This document shows positions 1 through 6,226 of a DNA stretch of 9,557 nt, piece after piece; position 1 is the first letter of the stretch; the number at the start of each line of letters is the position of its first letter. This DNA comes from Alkalimonas sp. (GTDB lineage: Bacteria; Pseudomonadota; Gammaproteobacteria; Enterobacterales; Alteromonadaceae), in NCBI GenBank assembly GCA_022565655.1, contig JAIUMG010000118.1, positions 1-9,557 of the forward strand, given 5' to 3'. The notes under the pieces were generated by a model. It saw nothing but the letters and a program-made list of their open reading frames with translations, did not search any database and was not told the DNA's origin. Made by a program: the position numbers and the translations under genes.

Positions 1-796
1 GTAGGACATCGGCCTTTTGCGCCACTTGCTTCGACACGCCAAACATCTCTTCACCAAATACCATCACCGCTTTCGCAGGTAAAGCTAGCTGATACAAGGA
101 CTCGCCTTTGTGGCTAGAGGTACTCAGCAGCTGATAACCGGCTTTTTGGCATTGCAGCAATGCTGAAGGTAACTGCGCACAACGCACCCCTTCAACAAAC
201 TCAGCACCACCAGCGGCGGTGCGAACCGCGGCGCCAGAATGCAGCAATTGTGCATCGGCCATCAACAAGGCTTTCACACCAAAATGAGCACAGGTACGGG
301 CAATAGCGCCTAAATTATGCGGATTGCTGACGCCATCCAGCGCCAGGATTAAATCTTGCTTGCTGTGCTTGGTCGCCCGCAGGTAGCTTTCGATAGAGCG
401 ACTTTCTGGCTGTTTTACCAGCAACACCACACCGCCATGATGCTGGCTGCCAGCCACCTTTTCCAACTCAGTATCGGCCACAATGTGGTAGGCCTTTTTC
501 TGCTTCGCCAGATACTTCATCATCGCCGCACACTTCGGCGCCATCGCTTCATTGACATACAAACGAATAATCGCCTCCGGCCGCTCGGCAAACAACACTA
601 GGCAGGCCTTTTCGCCATAGACCTTTTGCTCATGCTCACGGCCTGATGCTGCTCGTTTAGGTTCTCCGCGTTTAGGTTCAGCGCGGCTAAACTCTCCTTG
701 GATGGCATCGGTTCGAGGTCGCCCTTTTCGCCCGTGGTTCGATGGTTTTTTGGTGGTTTTCGTAGCGGGTTTGCTGCGAGGTGGAACACGCGACAT
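1..796 (-). CDS. yfiF: TrmH/SpoU-family RNA methyltransferase, YfiF-like (C-terminus cut by window edge)
   Basis: Predicted SAM-dependent 2'-O-ribose methyltransferase of the SPOUT/TrmH class, acting on rRNA or tRNA in the cytoplasm; the substrate of the YfiF branch is not established to my knowledge. 265 codons are visible from ATG at 796, with a weak AAGG upstream. Residues 1-55 are a very basic, probably disordered tail. Residues 58-130 form the SpoU substrate-binding (L30-like) domain (VYGEKAC, HHGGV). The catalytic domain follows, with SPOUT motif 1 at 158-173 (NPHNLGAIAR, Arg167 being the expected catalytic Arg) and motif 2 at 248-253 (GEEMFG). Motif 3 lies beyond position 1, so roughly 45-80 residues are missing. 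The order and spacing of motifs match E. coli YfiF as I recall it. It is divergent from rlmJ. The family call is firm; the symbol is by resemblance. Confidence 0.9.
   Translation of the reverse strand, partial: MSRVPPRSKPATKTTKKPSNHGRKGRPRTDAIQGEFSRAEPKRGEPKRAASGREHEQKVYGEKACLVLFAERPEAIIRLYVNEAMAPKCAAMMKYLAKQKKAYHIVADTELEKVAGSQHHGGVVLLVKQPESRSIESYLRATKHSKQDLILALDGVSNPHNLGAIARTCAHFGVKALLMADAQLLHSGAAVRTAAGGAEFVEGVRCAQLPSALLQCQKAGYQLLSTSSHKGESLYQLALPAKAVMVFGEEMFGVSKQVAQKADVL
654..679. repeat. Short tandem repeat in the basic tail of the yfiF-like gene
   Basis: The 11-mer CGTTTAGGTTC occurs exactly at 654-664 and 669-679, a 15-bp period that keeps the reading frame. On the minus strand it encodes two consecutive EPKR pentapeptide units (EPKRG, then EPKRA) in the disordered N-terminal tail. 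It looks like a local in-frame duplication and nothing more can be said. Confidence 0.75.
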
Positions 797-831
797 AAAA
801 AGGGCCTTGGCAGATAGTGGATACAAGCTGC

Positions 832-859
832 ATTGTACTGTATCCCCGTTGCCTTGCAA
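832..859 (-). promoter_or_regulatory. Candidate sigma-70 promoter for the yfiF-like gene
   Basis: On the minus strand TTGCAA (854-859, 4/6 match to the -35) is followed after 16 bp by TACAAT (832-837, 5/6 match to the -10). Transcription would begin near 825, leaving about 29 nt of leader before the ATG at 796. Assigned by consensus match only. Confidence 0.45.
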
Positions 860-868
860 AATACACGG

Positions 869-931
869 CGATAGCCGCGGAAAAACCGATAGCCAGCATG
901 ACAATATCACCAGAAACCGCTATGCTATCGG
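869..931. repeat. Three copies of CGATAGC between divergent promoters
   Basis: CGATAGC is at 869-875 and 887-893 (direct, 18 bp apart; both extend to CGATAGCC). It appears again inverted at 924-930 as GCTATCG. The second and third copies extend to an 8-bp inverted pair, CCGATAGC and GCTATCGG. The third overlaps the candidate -10 of rlmJ, and the first two lie between the two promoters. The arrangement would suit an operator for a regulator acting on both genes, but no known regulator site is recognised. Confidence 0.4.
898..926 (+). promoter_or_regulatory. Candidate sigma-70 promoter for rlmJ
   Basis: ATGACA (898-903, 5/6 match to TTGACA) and TATGCT (921-926, 4/6 match to TATAAT) are separated by exactly 17 bp. 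Transcription would begin near 933, giving a leader of about 27 nt before the ATG at 960. A purine run GAAGAG at 944-949 could act as the ribosome binding site. Consensus match only. Confidence 0.5.
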
Positions 932-959
932 GCCATTTTCTCTGAAGAGATTAGCCTTC

Positions 960-1811
960 ATGCTCAGTTATCGTCACAGTTTTCATGCGGGCAACTTTGC
1001 CGATGTGTTAAAGCACTTGGTTCAAGTCGCCATCATTGACTATCTGAAAAAGAAGGATAAGCCTTTTTGCTATCACGACACCCACTCAGGGGCCGGACTG
1101 TATAGCCTGGAAAGTGAACATGCTACTAAAACCGGTGAGTTTCATTCGGGCATAGGTCAGTTATTTCAACAGCCTGTCCCCGAAGAGTTAGAGCAAAGCC
1201 CGGCAGCTCGCTATCTGAGCTTGATCCATCAGCTAAACCCGGAGCAAGACCTGCTGTTCTACCCTGGCTCGCCCTCAATTGCGGTGCAACTGCTGCGGCC
1301 TCAGGATCAAATGCAATTAACCGAGCTGCACCCAACCGACTTTGCCTTACTGCAGCAACATCTGGCTGGCCGCAAACAGTGCCGTATAGAAAAAATGGAT
1401 GCCTGGGCTGGCATCAAAGCCATGCTACCGCCGCTTAGCAAACGTGGCCTGGTGTTGATCGATCCACCTTATGAATTGAAACATGAATACGATGATGTGG
1501 TGCAAGGGCTGCAGCTGGCGTTAAAACGCTTTGCCAATGGCACCTATGCCATTTGGTACCCGGTGATTGAGCGTGAAGCCATTGAACGTTTTGTCGATAA
1601 GGTGGCTGCATTGCCAGTCGCCGATTTATTGCGGGTAGAGTGGTGTCCAAAAGCTGACAGTGACGGGTACGGCATGACCGGCAGTGGCATGCTGGTGATT
1701 AACCCGCCCTATATTCTGGCTGAGCAATGCCGGCAATTCCTGCCCTGGTTGCAGCAACAACTGGGCGCTGCCGGCCCGGCTCAGGTCACTCAATTGATTG
1801 CAGAGGTTTGA
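960..1811 (+). CDS. rlmJ: 23S rRNA (adenine-2030 N6)-methyltransferase RlmJ
   Basis: Cytoplasmic SAM-dependent enzyme that makes m6A2030 in 23S rRNA. The 283-residue protein compares with 280 in E. coli. The frame is open further upstream, but the start is set by the family N-terminus MLSYRHSFHAGN, which is present exactly. Tyr4, His6 and Lys18, conserved in the family, are all there. The SAM-binding segment is DTHSGAG (40-46), and the YPGSP and LTELHP blocks (101-105, 120-125) follow. The catalytic DPPY is at 168-171, and INPP near the C-terminus matches the family too. Position 13 is Phe where E. coli has His (GNHADVLKH). The next gene starts 3 bp after the stop, so the two are probably co-transcribed. 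Identification is very secure. Confidence 0.97.
   Translation: MLSYRHSFHAGNFADVLKHLVQVAIIDYLKKKDKPFCYHDTHSGAGLYSLESEHATKTGEFHSGIGQLFQQPVPEELEQSPAARYLSLIHQLNPEQDLLFYPGSPSIAVQLLRPQDQMQLTELHPTDFALLQQHLAGRKQCRIEKMDAWAGIKAMLPPLSKRGLVLIDPPYELKHEYDDVVQGLQLALKRFANGTYAIWYPVIEREAIERFVDKVAALPVADLLRVEWCPKADSDGYGMTGSGMLVINPPYILAEQCRQFLPWLQQQLGAAGPAQVTQLIAEV
1802..1806 (+). promoter_or_regulatory. Shine-Dalgarno of the S1/P1 nuclease gene, inside rlmJ
   Basis: AGAGG lies in the last codons of rlmJ, 8 nt before the ATG at 1815. It fixes the nuclease start and fits tight or coupled translation with rlmJ. Confidence 0.6.
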
Positions 1812-1814
1812 TTT

Positions 1815-2603
1815 ATGCGTATTGCACTGTGTTTATGTTTGCTGCTGTTTAGCGGCTCAAGCCTGGCTTTTGGCCAGATCGGCCATCGAATGATCTGTCA
1901 GCTGGCCTATGAGCAATTATCACCGGCTCAGCAAAATCGGGTCGATGCCCTGCTGACACACACCGAGTTCGACCAGTTTCCGCCAGCTTGCGTCTGGGCC
2001 GATCGGTTACGCGGCCAAGAAGCCTATGATTTTGCCCGGCCACACCATTACGTCAATATCCGCCGAGACGATGACGAAGTCACCATGGATCATTGCCCGG
2101 ACTATGGCTGTGTGCTTTCAGCCATTAAGCAGCACTTTGCTAAATTGCAGCAAGACAGTCACTCGGCCAAAGCTGCTGAGTCACTGAAATTTCTCAGTCA
2201 CTTCGTCGGTGATCTGCATCAGCCATTGCATGTCGGTTACGATTTTGACCGTGGTGGTAATGACATTGGCGTGATCTTTATGGGCGAAGTTCGTAATCTG
2301 CATGGTATCTGGGACACCGGCATATTATTGCAATTGGGTTTTCAAGACTACGAGGCCAGCATACAACGCTTGCGATCACGTCTTACCGAGCCGCAATTAG
2401 CCCAATGGCAGCAAGGTGAAGTGCTGGACTGGGCCAACGAGTCGGTTGTGATTGTGCAGCAAATTTATGCAGAGCATGTCCCGGGTAAACCCTTGGATCG
2501 CAGTTACGCACTGCGCCACCAGGAGACCATCGAAACCCGGTTGGTTCAAGCTGCCGCCCGCCTGGCATGGCTACTGCAGCAACTCTGGCCGGAAGAAAAC
2601 TAG
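1815..2603 (+). CDS. Secreted S1/P1-family zinc nuclease
   Basis: Predicted exported, zinc-dependent single-strand nuclease/3'-nucleotidase of the S1/P1 family, part of the phospholipase C/P1 nuclease fold; 262 residues. Residues 1-18 form a signal peptide ending SSLA, so the mature protein would start at Phe19. The fungal P1 zinc ligands can be placed by spacing: His24 (H6), Asp63 (D45), His78 (H60), His129 (H116), Asp133 (D120), His139 (H126), His163 (H149) and Asp167 (D153). The block HFVGDLHQPLHVG and the NLHGIWD motif are classical. The first ligand, mature Trp1 in fungal enzymes, is Phe here; that residue binds zinc through backbone atoms, so function can be kept. A likely role is scavenging phosphate or nucleosides from nucleic acids in the periplasm or outside the cell. 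The gene converges on the next with a 4-bp overlap. Confidence 0.92.
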   Translation: MRIALCLCLLLFSGSSLAFGQIGHRMICQLAYEQLSPAQQNRVDALLTHTEFDQFPPACVWADRLRGQEAYDFARPHHYVNIRRDDDEVTMDHCPDYGCVLSAIKQHFAKLQQDSHSAKAAESLKFLSHFVGDLHQPLHVGYDFDRGGNDIGVIFMGEVRNLHGIWDTGILLQLGFQDYEASIQRLRSRLTEPQLAQWQQGEVLDWANESVVIVQQIYAEHVPGKPLDRSYALRHQETIETRLVQAAARLAWLLQQLWPEEN

Positions 2604-3148
2604 CGGATCCAGCCTTGATGGATTTGACGGAAGGTATCGGTGCCAGCACACTGCAACCATTCAAAGGCCAGCATTTCTCGGTTAACCACCACAGCACCAG
2701 CCTGCTGCAAACGGGCTAAGGCCTGTTCTTTGTGTTTGGCATCGCGTGACCCTACCGCATCTTCAACCAAAAACACCTGATAACCGGCAGCCAATAAATC
2801 CATGGCTGTTTGCAGTACACAAACATGCGTTTCTGTACCGAGCAAAATAAGCTGCTTCCGTTGCAACTGTGCCACTTTGCGGCGAAAAGCTTCTTCTTTA
2901 AAGGCACTGAAGTGCATCTTTTCAATCACGGCGTGCTCGGGTAACAGCTCTGCCAGCAGCGGAATCGTGTTACCCAATCCTTCCGGGTATTGCTCCGTCG
3001 CAATAATTGGCACATCAAGTTGCAGAGCAACCTGCAGCACCCAGGCGGCGGCATTTTCTACATCACGACCATTATCAATGGCCGGTGCCAACCGGCTTTG
3101 CACATCCACCAACACCACCACACTTTGATCTCTATCCAGCAACAGCAT
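2600..3148 (-). CDS. Isochorismatase-family cysteine hydrolase
   Basis: Cytoplasmic alpha/beta hydrolase of the isochorismatase-like superfamily, 182 residues, the usual size for single-domain members. The catalytic triad can be read directly: Asp15 (LVDVQ), Lys77 (EKMHFSAF) and nucleophile Cys110 in GTETHVC. The TETH segment just before the Cys carries the family's cis-peptide motif. The C-terminal half (VEDAVGSR, then HKEQAL) also fits. Members hydrolyse small amides, nicotinamide or isochorismate; nothing here fixes the substrate. The ISOC/YcaC-like branch seems closer than true EntB-type isochorismatases because there is no carrier domain. The start is the only ATG next to the conserved N-terminus, although its Shine-Dalgarno is poor. 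Its stop overlaps that of the convergent nuclease gene. Confidence 0.9.
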   Translation of the reverse strand: MLLLDRDQSVVVLVDVQSRLAPAIDNGRDVENAAAWVLQVALQLDVPIIATEQYPEGLGNTIPLLAELLPEHAVIEKMHFSAFKEEAFRRKVAQLQRKQLILLGTETHVCVLQTAMDLLAAGYQVFLVEDAVGSRDAKHKEQALARLQQAGAVVVNREMLAFEWLQCAGTDTFRQIHQGWIR

Positions 3149-3280
3149 AGCAAGGACGCCTGTGTAACCCTCTTATCTATTCAAGCTAGCAGAAAGCCAC
3201 CCGCTTGCCTAGTTCACCATTGGTCGAACATCGCCTAAATACCCGCGCCGCCATTGCCTGCGCTTTTATTGTCCCTGCAA

Positions 3281-3616
3281 CTACTGTCCCCGCCATTGGG
3301 CGAAACACTCGGTTTCGTCTTTGTCGCGGTTCAGTAGCAAACGAGCCAGTACTTTATCAGCCTCGCCTTCGCTACCGCTCAGGCCGATCCAGGCTTCTAT
3401 GTGCAGCTCGGGATCCAGCTCAATCGGGTATAAATCTTCCCAGCTGTCATCAGGTGTTTTTAAGTCAACAAAACCGCTGGTCAGATGCTGTTGCTGGTAC
3501 TCGGTATAATCATCGGCGGTTAAGTTATCTGAGGCCAGCTCTTCAAAAATATCAAACGCATGATCACAAAGCTCATCCAGCGACCATAGGTTTTCGTTCG
3601 GCAGGGATCCGTTCAC
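3281..3616 (-). CDS. yciU: YciU/DUF440 acidic protein, putative double-stranded-DNA mimic
   Basis: Small cytoplasmic protein of the YciU/HI1450 (DUF440, UPF0263) family, described as a putative dsDNA mimic that binds DNA-binding partners by copying phosphate charge. From GTG at 3616 the protein is 111 residues (E. coli YciU 109), with 27 Asp/Glu against 6 Lys/Arg. Matching blocks are AFDIFEELASDNL (20-32), the DSWEDLYPIELDPE stretch, IGLSGSEGE and LARLLLNRDKDE near the C-terminus. The frame extends back to a TTG at 3661 (126 residues). GTG 3616 is preferred because it gives the family length and has GAGAG 7 nt upstream. It is divergent from rlmA. The family is clear; the start is moderately sure and the exact role unproven. 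Confidence 0.85.
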   Translation of the reverse strand: MNGSLPNENLWSLDELCDHAFDIFEELASDNLTADDYTEYQQQHLTSGFVDLKTPDDSWEDLYPIELDPELHIEAWIGLSGSEGEADKVLARLLLNRDKDETECFAQWRGQ

Positions 3617-3678
3617 AACAATGCTCTCAAACCAGGAAAGTGATTGGCTGCATGATACCAACTTTCACCAACTGACGG

Positions 3679-3684
3679 TATACT
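3679..3684 (+). promoter_or_regulatory. Candidate -10 element for rlmA
   Basis: TATACT (5/6 match to TATAAT) sits 25 bp before the rlmA ATG. No good -35 lies at the proper distance (TACCAA at 3656-3661 with 17-bp spacing is weak), so this is a tentative call. Confidence 0.3.
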
Positions 3685-3709
3685 AGGCTTTTTGTTGTTG
3701 CGGAATTTT

Positions 3710-4540
3710 ATGCATTTCACCGACCCAGGCAACACCATCGCTTATCGCTGCCCGCTCTGTCATACCGAGTTACAGCAAGCTGAGCGTTACTATCATTGCG
3801 ACAATAATCATCATTTTGATATCGCAAAAGAAGGCTATGTGAACTTGCTGCCGGTGCAGCATAAAAACTCCAAACAACCCGGTGATAACAAAGCCATGCT
3901 GCAACAACGTCGCCAGTTTTTGCAATCTGGTGCCTATCAGCCGCTGGTGGATGCGCTAATTGCAGTGATGCACCAACTGCAACCTGCCCGCCTGCTGGAT
4001 TCTGGCTGCGGTGAAGGCTACTACAGCAGACAGCTGCAGCACACAGTAGCCACTGGTACCGAACTCCATGCCATGGATATTTCCAAGGCCGCCATTCAGT
4101 TGGCTGCCAAGCAAAGCACTGGTATTAAGTTTTGTGTTGCCAGTGCGAAAGAGCTACCCTACCCAGCCGCCAGTTTTGATGCTATTTTGCTCGTGTGTGC
4201 TCCGTTTCAACACAGCGAGCTGCAACGTGTGCTGAACGAGCAAGGTGCCCTGGTCATGGTGTCTGCTGCGCCAAAGCATTTGCTGGAATTTAAACAAGAT
4301 ATTTATCAGCAGGTCAAACTGCATAGCGATGCAATACGCTCCATCCATGGCTTTGTCCATCAGCAACGTCAGCACTGTGCTTTTGTATTGAGCCAGCTGC
4401 CGGCTGATAGCTATTTGAGCTTATTAAACATGACGCCTCTCGGTTGGAAATTAACCGAAGCGCAAAAGCAATCATTGTGTAATCGCTTGACACAACTGCA
4501 GGCTGATTTTTATATTGATGTATATCGTAAGGGATCCTAG
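3710..4540 (+). CDS. rlmA: 23S rRNA (guanine-745 N1)-methyltransferase RlmA
   Basis: Cytoplasmic SAM-dependent enzyme that methylates G745 of 23S rRNA (m1G745, helix 35). The protein has 276 residues (E. coli 269). An N-terminal zinc ribbon has Cys14, Cys17, Cys30 and His34, the E. coli ligand pattern. It is followed by the family signature FDIAKEGYVNLLPVQHK (36-52) and a PGD block. The Rossmann SAM motif is LLDSGCGEGYY (95-105); E. coli has Ile where this has Ser98. FCVAS and the CAPF block correspond to E. coli FCVAS and YAPC. The frame opens at TTG 3692, but ATG 3710, with GCGGAA upstream, best fits the family N-terminus. Gram-positive TlrB is a homologue acting on G748; the E. coli-like sequence favours RlmA. 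A DUF3429 gene follows after 50 bp. Confidence 0.95.
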   Translation: MHFTDPGNTIAYRCPLCHTELQQAERYYHCDNNHHFDIAKEGYVNLLPVQHKNSKQPGDNKAMLQQRRQFLQSGAYQPLVDALIAVMHQLQPARLLDSGCGEGYYSRQLQHTVATGTELHAMDISKAAIQLAAKQSTGIKFCVASAKELPYPAASFDAILLVCAPFQHSELQRVLNEQGALVMVSAAPKHLLEFKQDIYQQVKLHSDAIRSIHGFVHQQRQHCAFVLSQLPADSYLSLLNMTPLGWKLTEAQKQSLCNRLTQLQADFYIDVYRKGS

Positions 4541-4578
4541 AGCGTGATCATTACGTACCAACCCCATATCTTACCTAT

Positions 4579-4584
4579 AAGGAG
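4579..4584 (+). promoter_or_regulatory. Strong Shine-Dalgarno deciding a GTG start
   Basis: AAGGAG stands 6 nt before GTG at 4591. It is the best ribosome binding site on this strand of the window and supports the non-ATG start of the DUF3429 gene. Confidence 0.75.
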
Positions 4585-4590
4585 CCCAGG

Positions 4591-5007
4591 GTGACTTATC
4601 CACGTCTTTTAGGCTTTGCTGGCATTGCGCCGTTTTATCTCAGTTTGGCAGCAGTTTTACTATGGCCACAGAGTCAGCTGGCACTGGTATCACTGGTGGG
4701 TTATGGCGCAGTGATCTTAAGCTTTCTTGGTGCGGTCCACTGGGGCCTGGCCATGCAGTTGGAGGACCAGGCACAAGCCAGACGCAGTTATGTATTTAGC
4801 GTTGTACCCGCTTTGCTAGGTTGGCTGGCGCTTGTAGCGCCCTTCCAGCCAGCACTCATTATGCTGGCCGCTGGGTTTGGTTGGGTTTGGCTGCGCGAGT
4901 ACCAGAACCCACCAGTCACCATGCCAGCCTGGTATCGCCAGCTCAGAGGCATGCTGACAGCTTTGACCCTGCCAGCCCTGGTGATTGGCGCAATTTTCAG
5001 CGGTTAA
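4591..5007 (+). CDS. DUF3429-family inner-membrane protein
   Basis: 138-residue integral membrane protein of unknown function that I place in DUF3429. Four to five hydrophobic segments are visible: about 6-25, 31-52, 67-86, 88-103 and 119-137. The family-like block SFLGAVHWGLAM (44-55) contains a membrane-embedded His, and a short charged stretch (EDQAQARR, about 58-65) separates the first pair from the rest. There is no signal peptide and no catalytic motif. Translation begins at GTG with a strong AAGGAG. The gene lies 50 bp after rlmA on the same strand, so it may be read from the rlmA promoter, and it ends 22 bp from the convergent serine hydrolase. No function is proposed; the family call rests on memory of the pattern. 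Confidence 0.8.
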   Translation: MTYPRLLGFAGIAPFYLSLAAVLLWPQSQLALVSLVGYGAVILSFLGAVHWGLAMQLEDQAQARRSYVFSVVPALLGWLALVAPFQPALIMLAAGFGWVWLREYQNPPVTMPAWYRQLRGMLTALTLPALVIGAIFSG

Positions 5008-5029
5008 ATGAAGCAGGGCAAGCCCTAGG

Positions 5030-6220
5030 CTACTCTTCCTCTTCGCTAATCAGCTGATCAGCCAACGCCTGTTCAGCTTCGGCAAGGTGGATCGCATCAA
5101 ATACCTGTGACCAGAAGAAAGTACTTAACTCACTGACAATATTGCTCTCGGCATTAAGCAGGATCACCAGCCCTACCTGACGATCTTTCGAGTAAGCAAC
5201 ATCAGCACGAAAGCCTCGTACCCAGCCTCCATGATACACCAGCTCTTCATCACCAAACTGGTAGACCCGCCAGCCCAGAGCGTAATGCGCATCTTGAATA
5301 AACTGTCGCCAGTGGCCACGGCGTAAATCACGACGAGTACGTATTCGTTTGTTGGTTATATCGGCCAGAATATGCTCTGGCATCACATCAGGGTAATGCC
5401 CCAGCTGAGCCATGATCCAGTGACTTAAATCCATGGCACTGGCATTGACACCAGCTGCTGGTGCAAAGCGGTAATAACTTGGGACCACTGTACTTTGATA
5501 CCAGCCACCACGAGCCCGTACATGAGGCAGCGCTTTATTTTCAGTTGCCATAAAGGGTTCCATGCCAACTGAAGCTGTCGGCATTTGCAACGGCGTAAAT
5601 ATCAGCTCCTGCATCAGGGTGGTATAATCTTTTTGCGTGGTTTGCTGCACAATGGGTTCGATCAGACTGAACAGCACATTCTGATAGCCGTAACAGTCGC
5701 CAGGGTTGCACATGGGGTCAATTTTTTTAAAGTGCGGAATAATTCGATCCGGTAACACATTGGCTTCAATCAAGTTATCGTATGCATTTGGCATCACACC
5801 GGTGCTTTGAGAAATTAAGTGTTCCACTTGCAGGCCCTGATTAAAACGTGGGCTACGAAATGAAAAATCAGGCACATAGTGAATCACCGGGTCGTCCCAA
5901 CTGAAGTAACCTTGATCTGCCAATACAGCAGCTAATCCGGCTGCAAAGGTTTTGGATACCGACGCAATTCGAAACACGGTATAAGGATCGACCATTTCGT
6001 CACTGCCACGGGCCCTGACCCCAAGGCCACGCACCCGTACAATTTGATCGCCTTCAATAATGGCATAAACACCACCCGGAATATGGTGCTCAGCCAATTG
6101 CTGCTCAAAGTATCGGTCAAACTCCAGCGCCACCTGCGTCACAGGAGCCGGTGCAGCGGTTAGACTATAACTACTGAGCAGCCACGTAATGTTCAGTAAA
6201 CTCAACACAAGTAATTTCAT
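5030..6220 (-). CDS. Exported class-C beta-lactamase-family serine hydrolase
   Basis: 396-residue protein of the Beta-lactamase (class C / PBP4*/esterase EstB) superfamily. A signal peptide spans about residues 1-23 (MKLLVLSLLN through TAA), pointing to the periplasm or a lipid-free exported form. The three active-site motifs are: SxxK at Ser87-Val-Ser-Lys90 (RIASVSKTF), YxN at Tyr179-Gln-Asn181, and HGG at 330-332 (HGGW) in place of the KTG of true beta-lactamases. HGG is common in esterases, D-aminopeptidases and PBP-like relatives, so antibiotic hydrolysis is not implied. Cys171 and Cys176 (CNPGDC), just before the YxN, may form a disulfide. The C-terminus ends in four Glu. The substrate is unknown; a peptide or ester is likely. 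The gene starts 6 bp after the cytochrome stop, so the two are surely co-transcribed. Confidence 0.9.
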   Translation of the reverse strand: MKLLVLSLLNITWLLSSYSLTAAPAPVTQVALEFDRYFEQQLAEHHIPGGVYAIIEGDQIVRVRGLGVRARGSDEMVDPYTVFRIASVSKTFAAGLAAVLADQGYFSWDDPVIHYVPDFSFRSPRFNQGLQVEHLISQSTGVMPNAYDNLIEANVLPDRIIPHFKKIDPMCNPGDCYGYQNVLFSLIEPIVQQTTQKDYTTLMQELIFTPLQMPTASVGMEPFMATENKALPHVRARGGWYQSTVVPSYYRFAPAAGVNASAMDLSHWIMAQLGHYPDVMPEHILADITNKRIRTRRDLRRGHWRQFIQDAHYALGWRVYQFGDEELVYHGGWVRGFRADVAYSKDRQVGLVILLNAESNIVSELSTFFWSQVFDAIHLAEAEQALADQLISEEEE

Positions 6221-6226
6221 AAAGGA

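Noticed and set aside
687..899. Minus-strand frame of 70 residues with a hydrophobic start (MLAIGFSAAIAVYFA)
   Set aside because: It runs out of the yfiF/rlmJ intergenic region into the yfiF gene in another frame, loses any membrane-like character there, has no Shine-Dalgarno and overlaps the candidate promoters.
702..959. 86-codon upstream extension of the rlmJ frame
   Set aside because: It would overlap the yfiF coding start and add residues absent from all RlmJ proteins I know; the family N-terminus begins exactly at the ATG at 960.
3149..3280. Three CCATTG-containing stretches between yciU and the isochorismatase-family gene
   Set aside because: The flanks differ, spacing is irregular and a six-base match is weak; no promoter, terminator or RNA structure could be supported in this 132-bp gap.
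3205..3675. Plus-strand frame of 156 residues opposite yciU
   Set aside because: Low-complexity composition with no family resemblance; the opposite strand clearly encodes a YciU-type protein.
4576..4581. TATAAG resembling a -10 before the DUF3429 gene
   Set aside because: Transcription would start almost at the GTG, leaving the AAGGAG outside the mRNA, and there is no -35.
5015..5026. AGGGC-AA-GCCCT palindrome between the convergent DUF3429 and serine hydrolase genes
   Set aside because: A 2-nt loop cannot form as drawn, the stem is short and no U-run follows on either strand, so it is not called a terminator.
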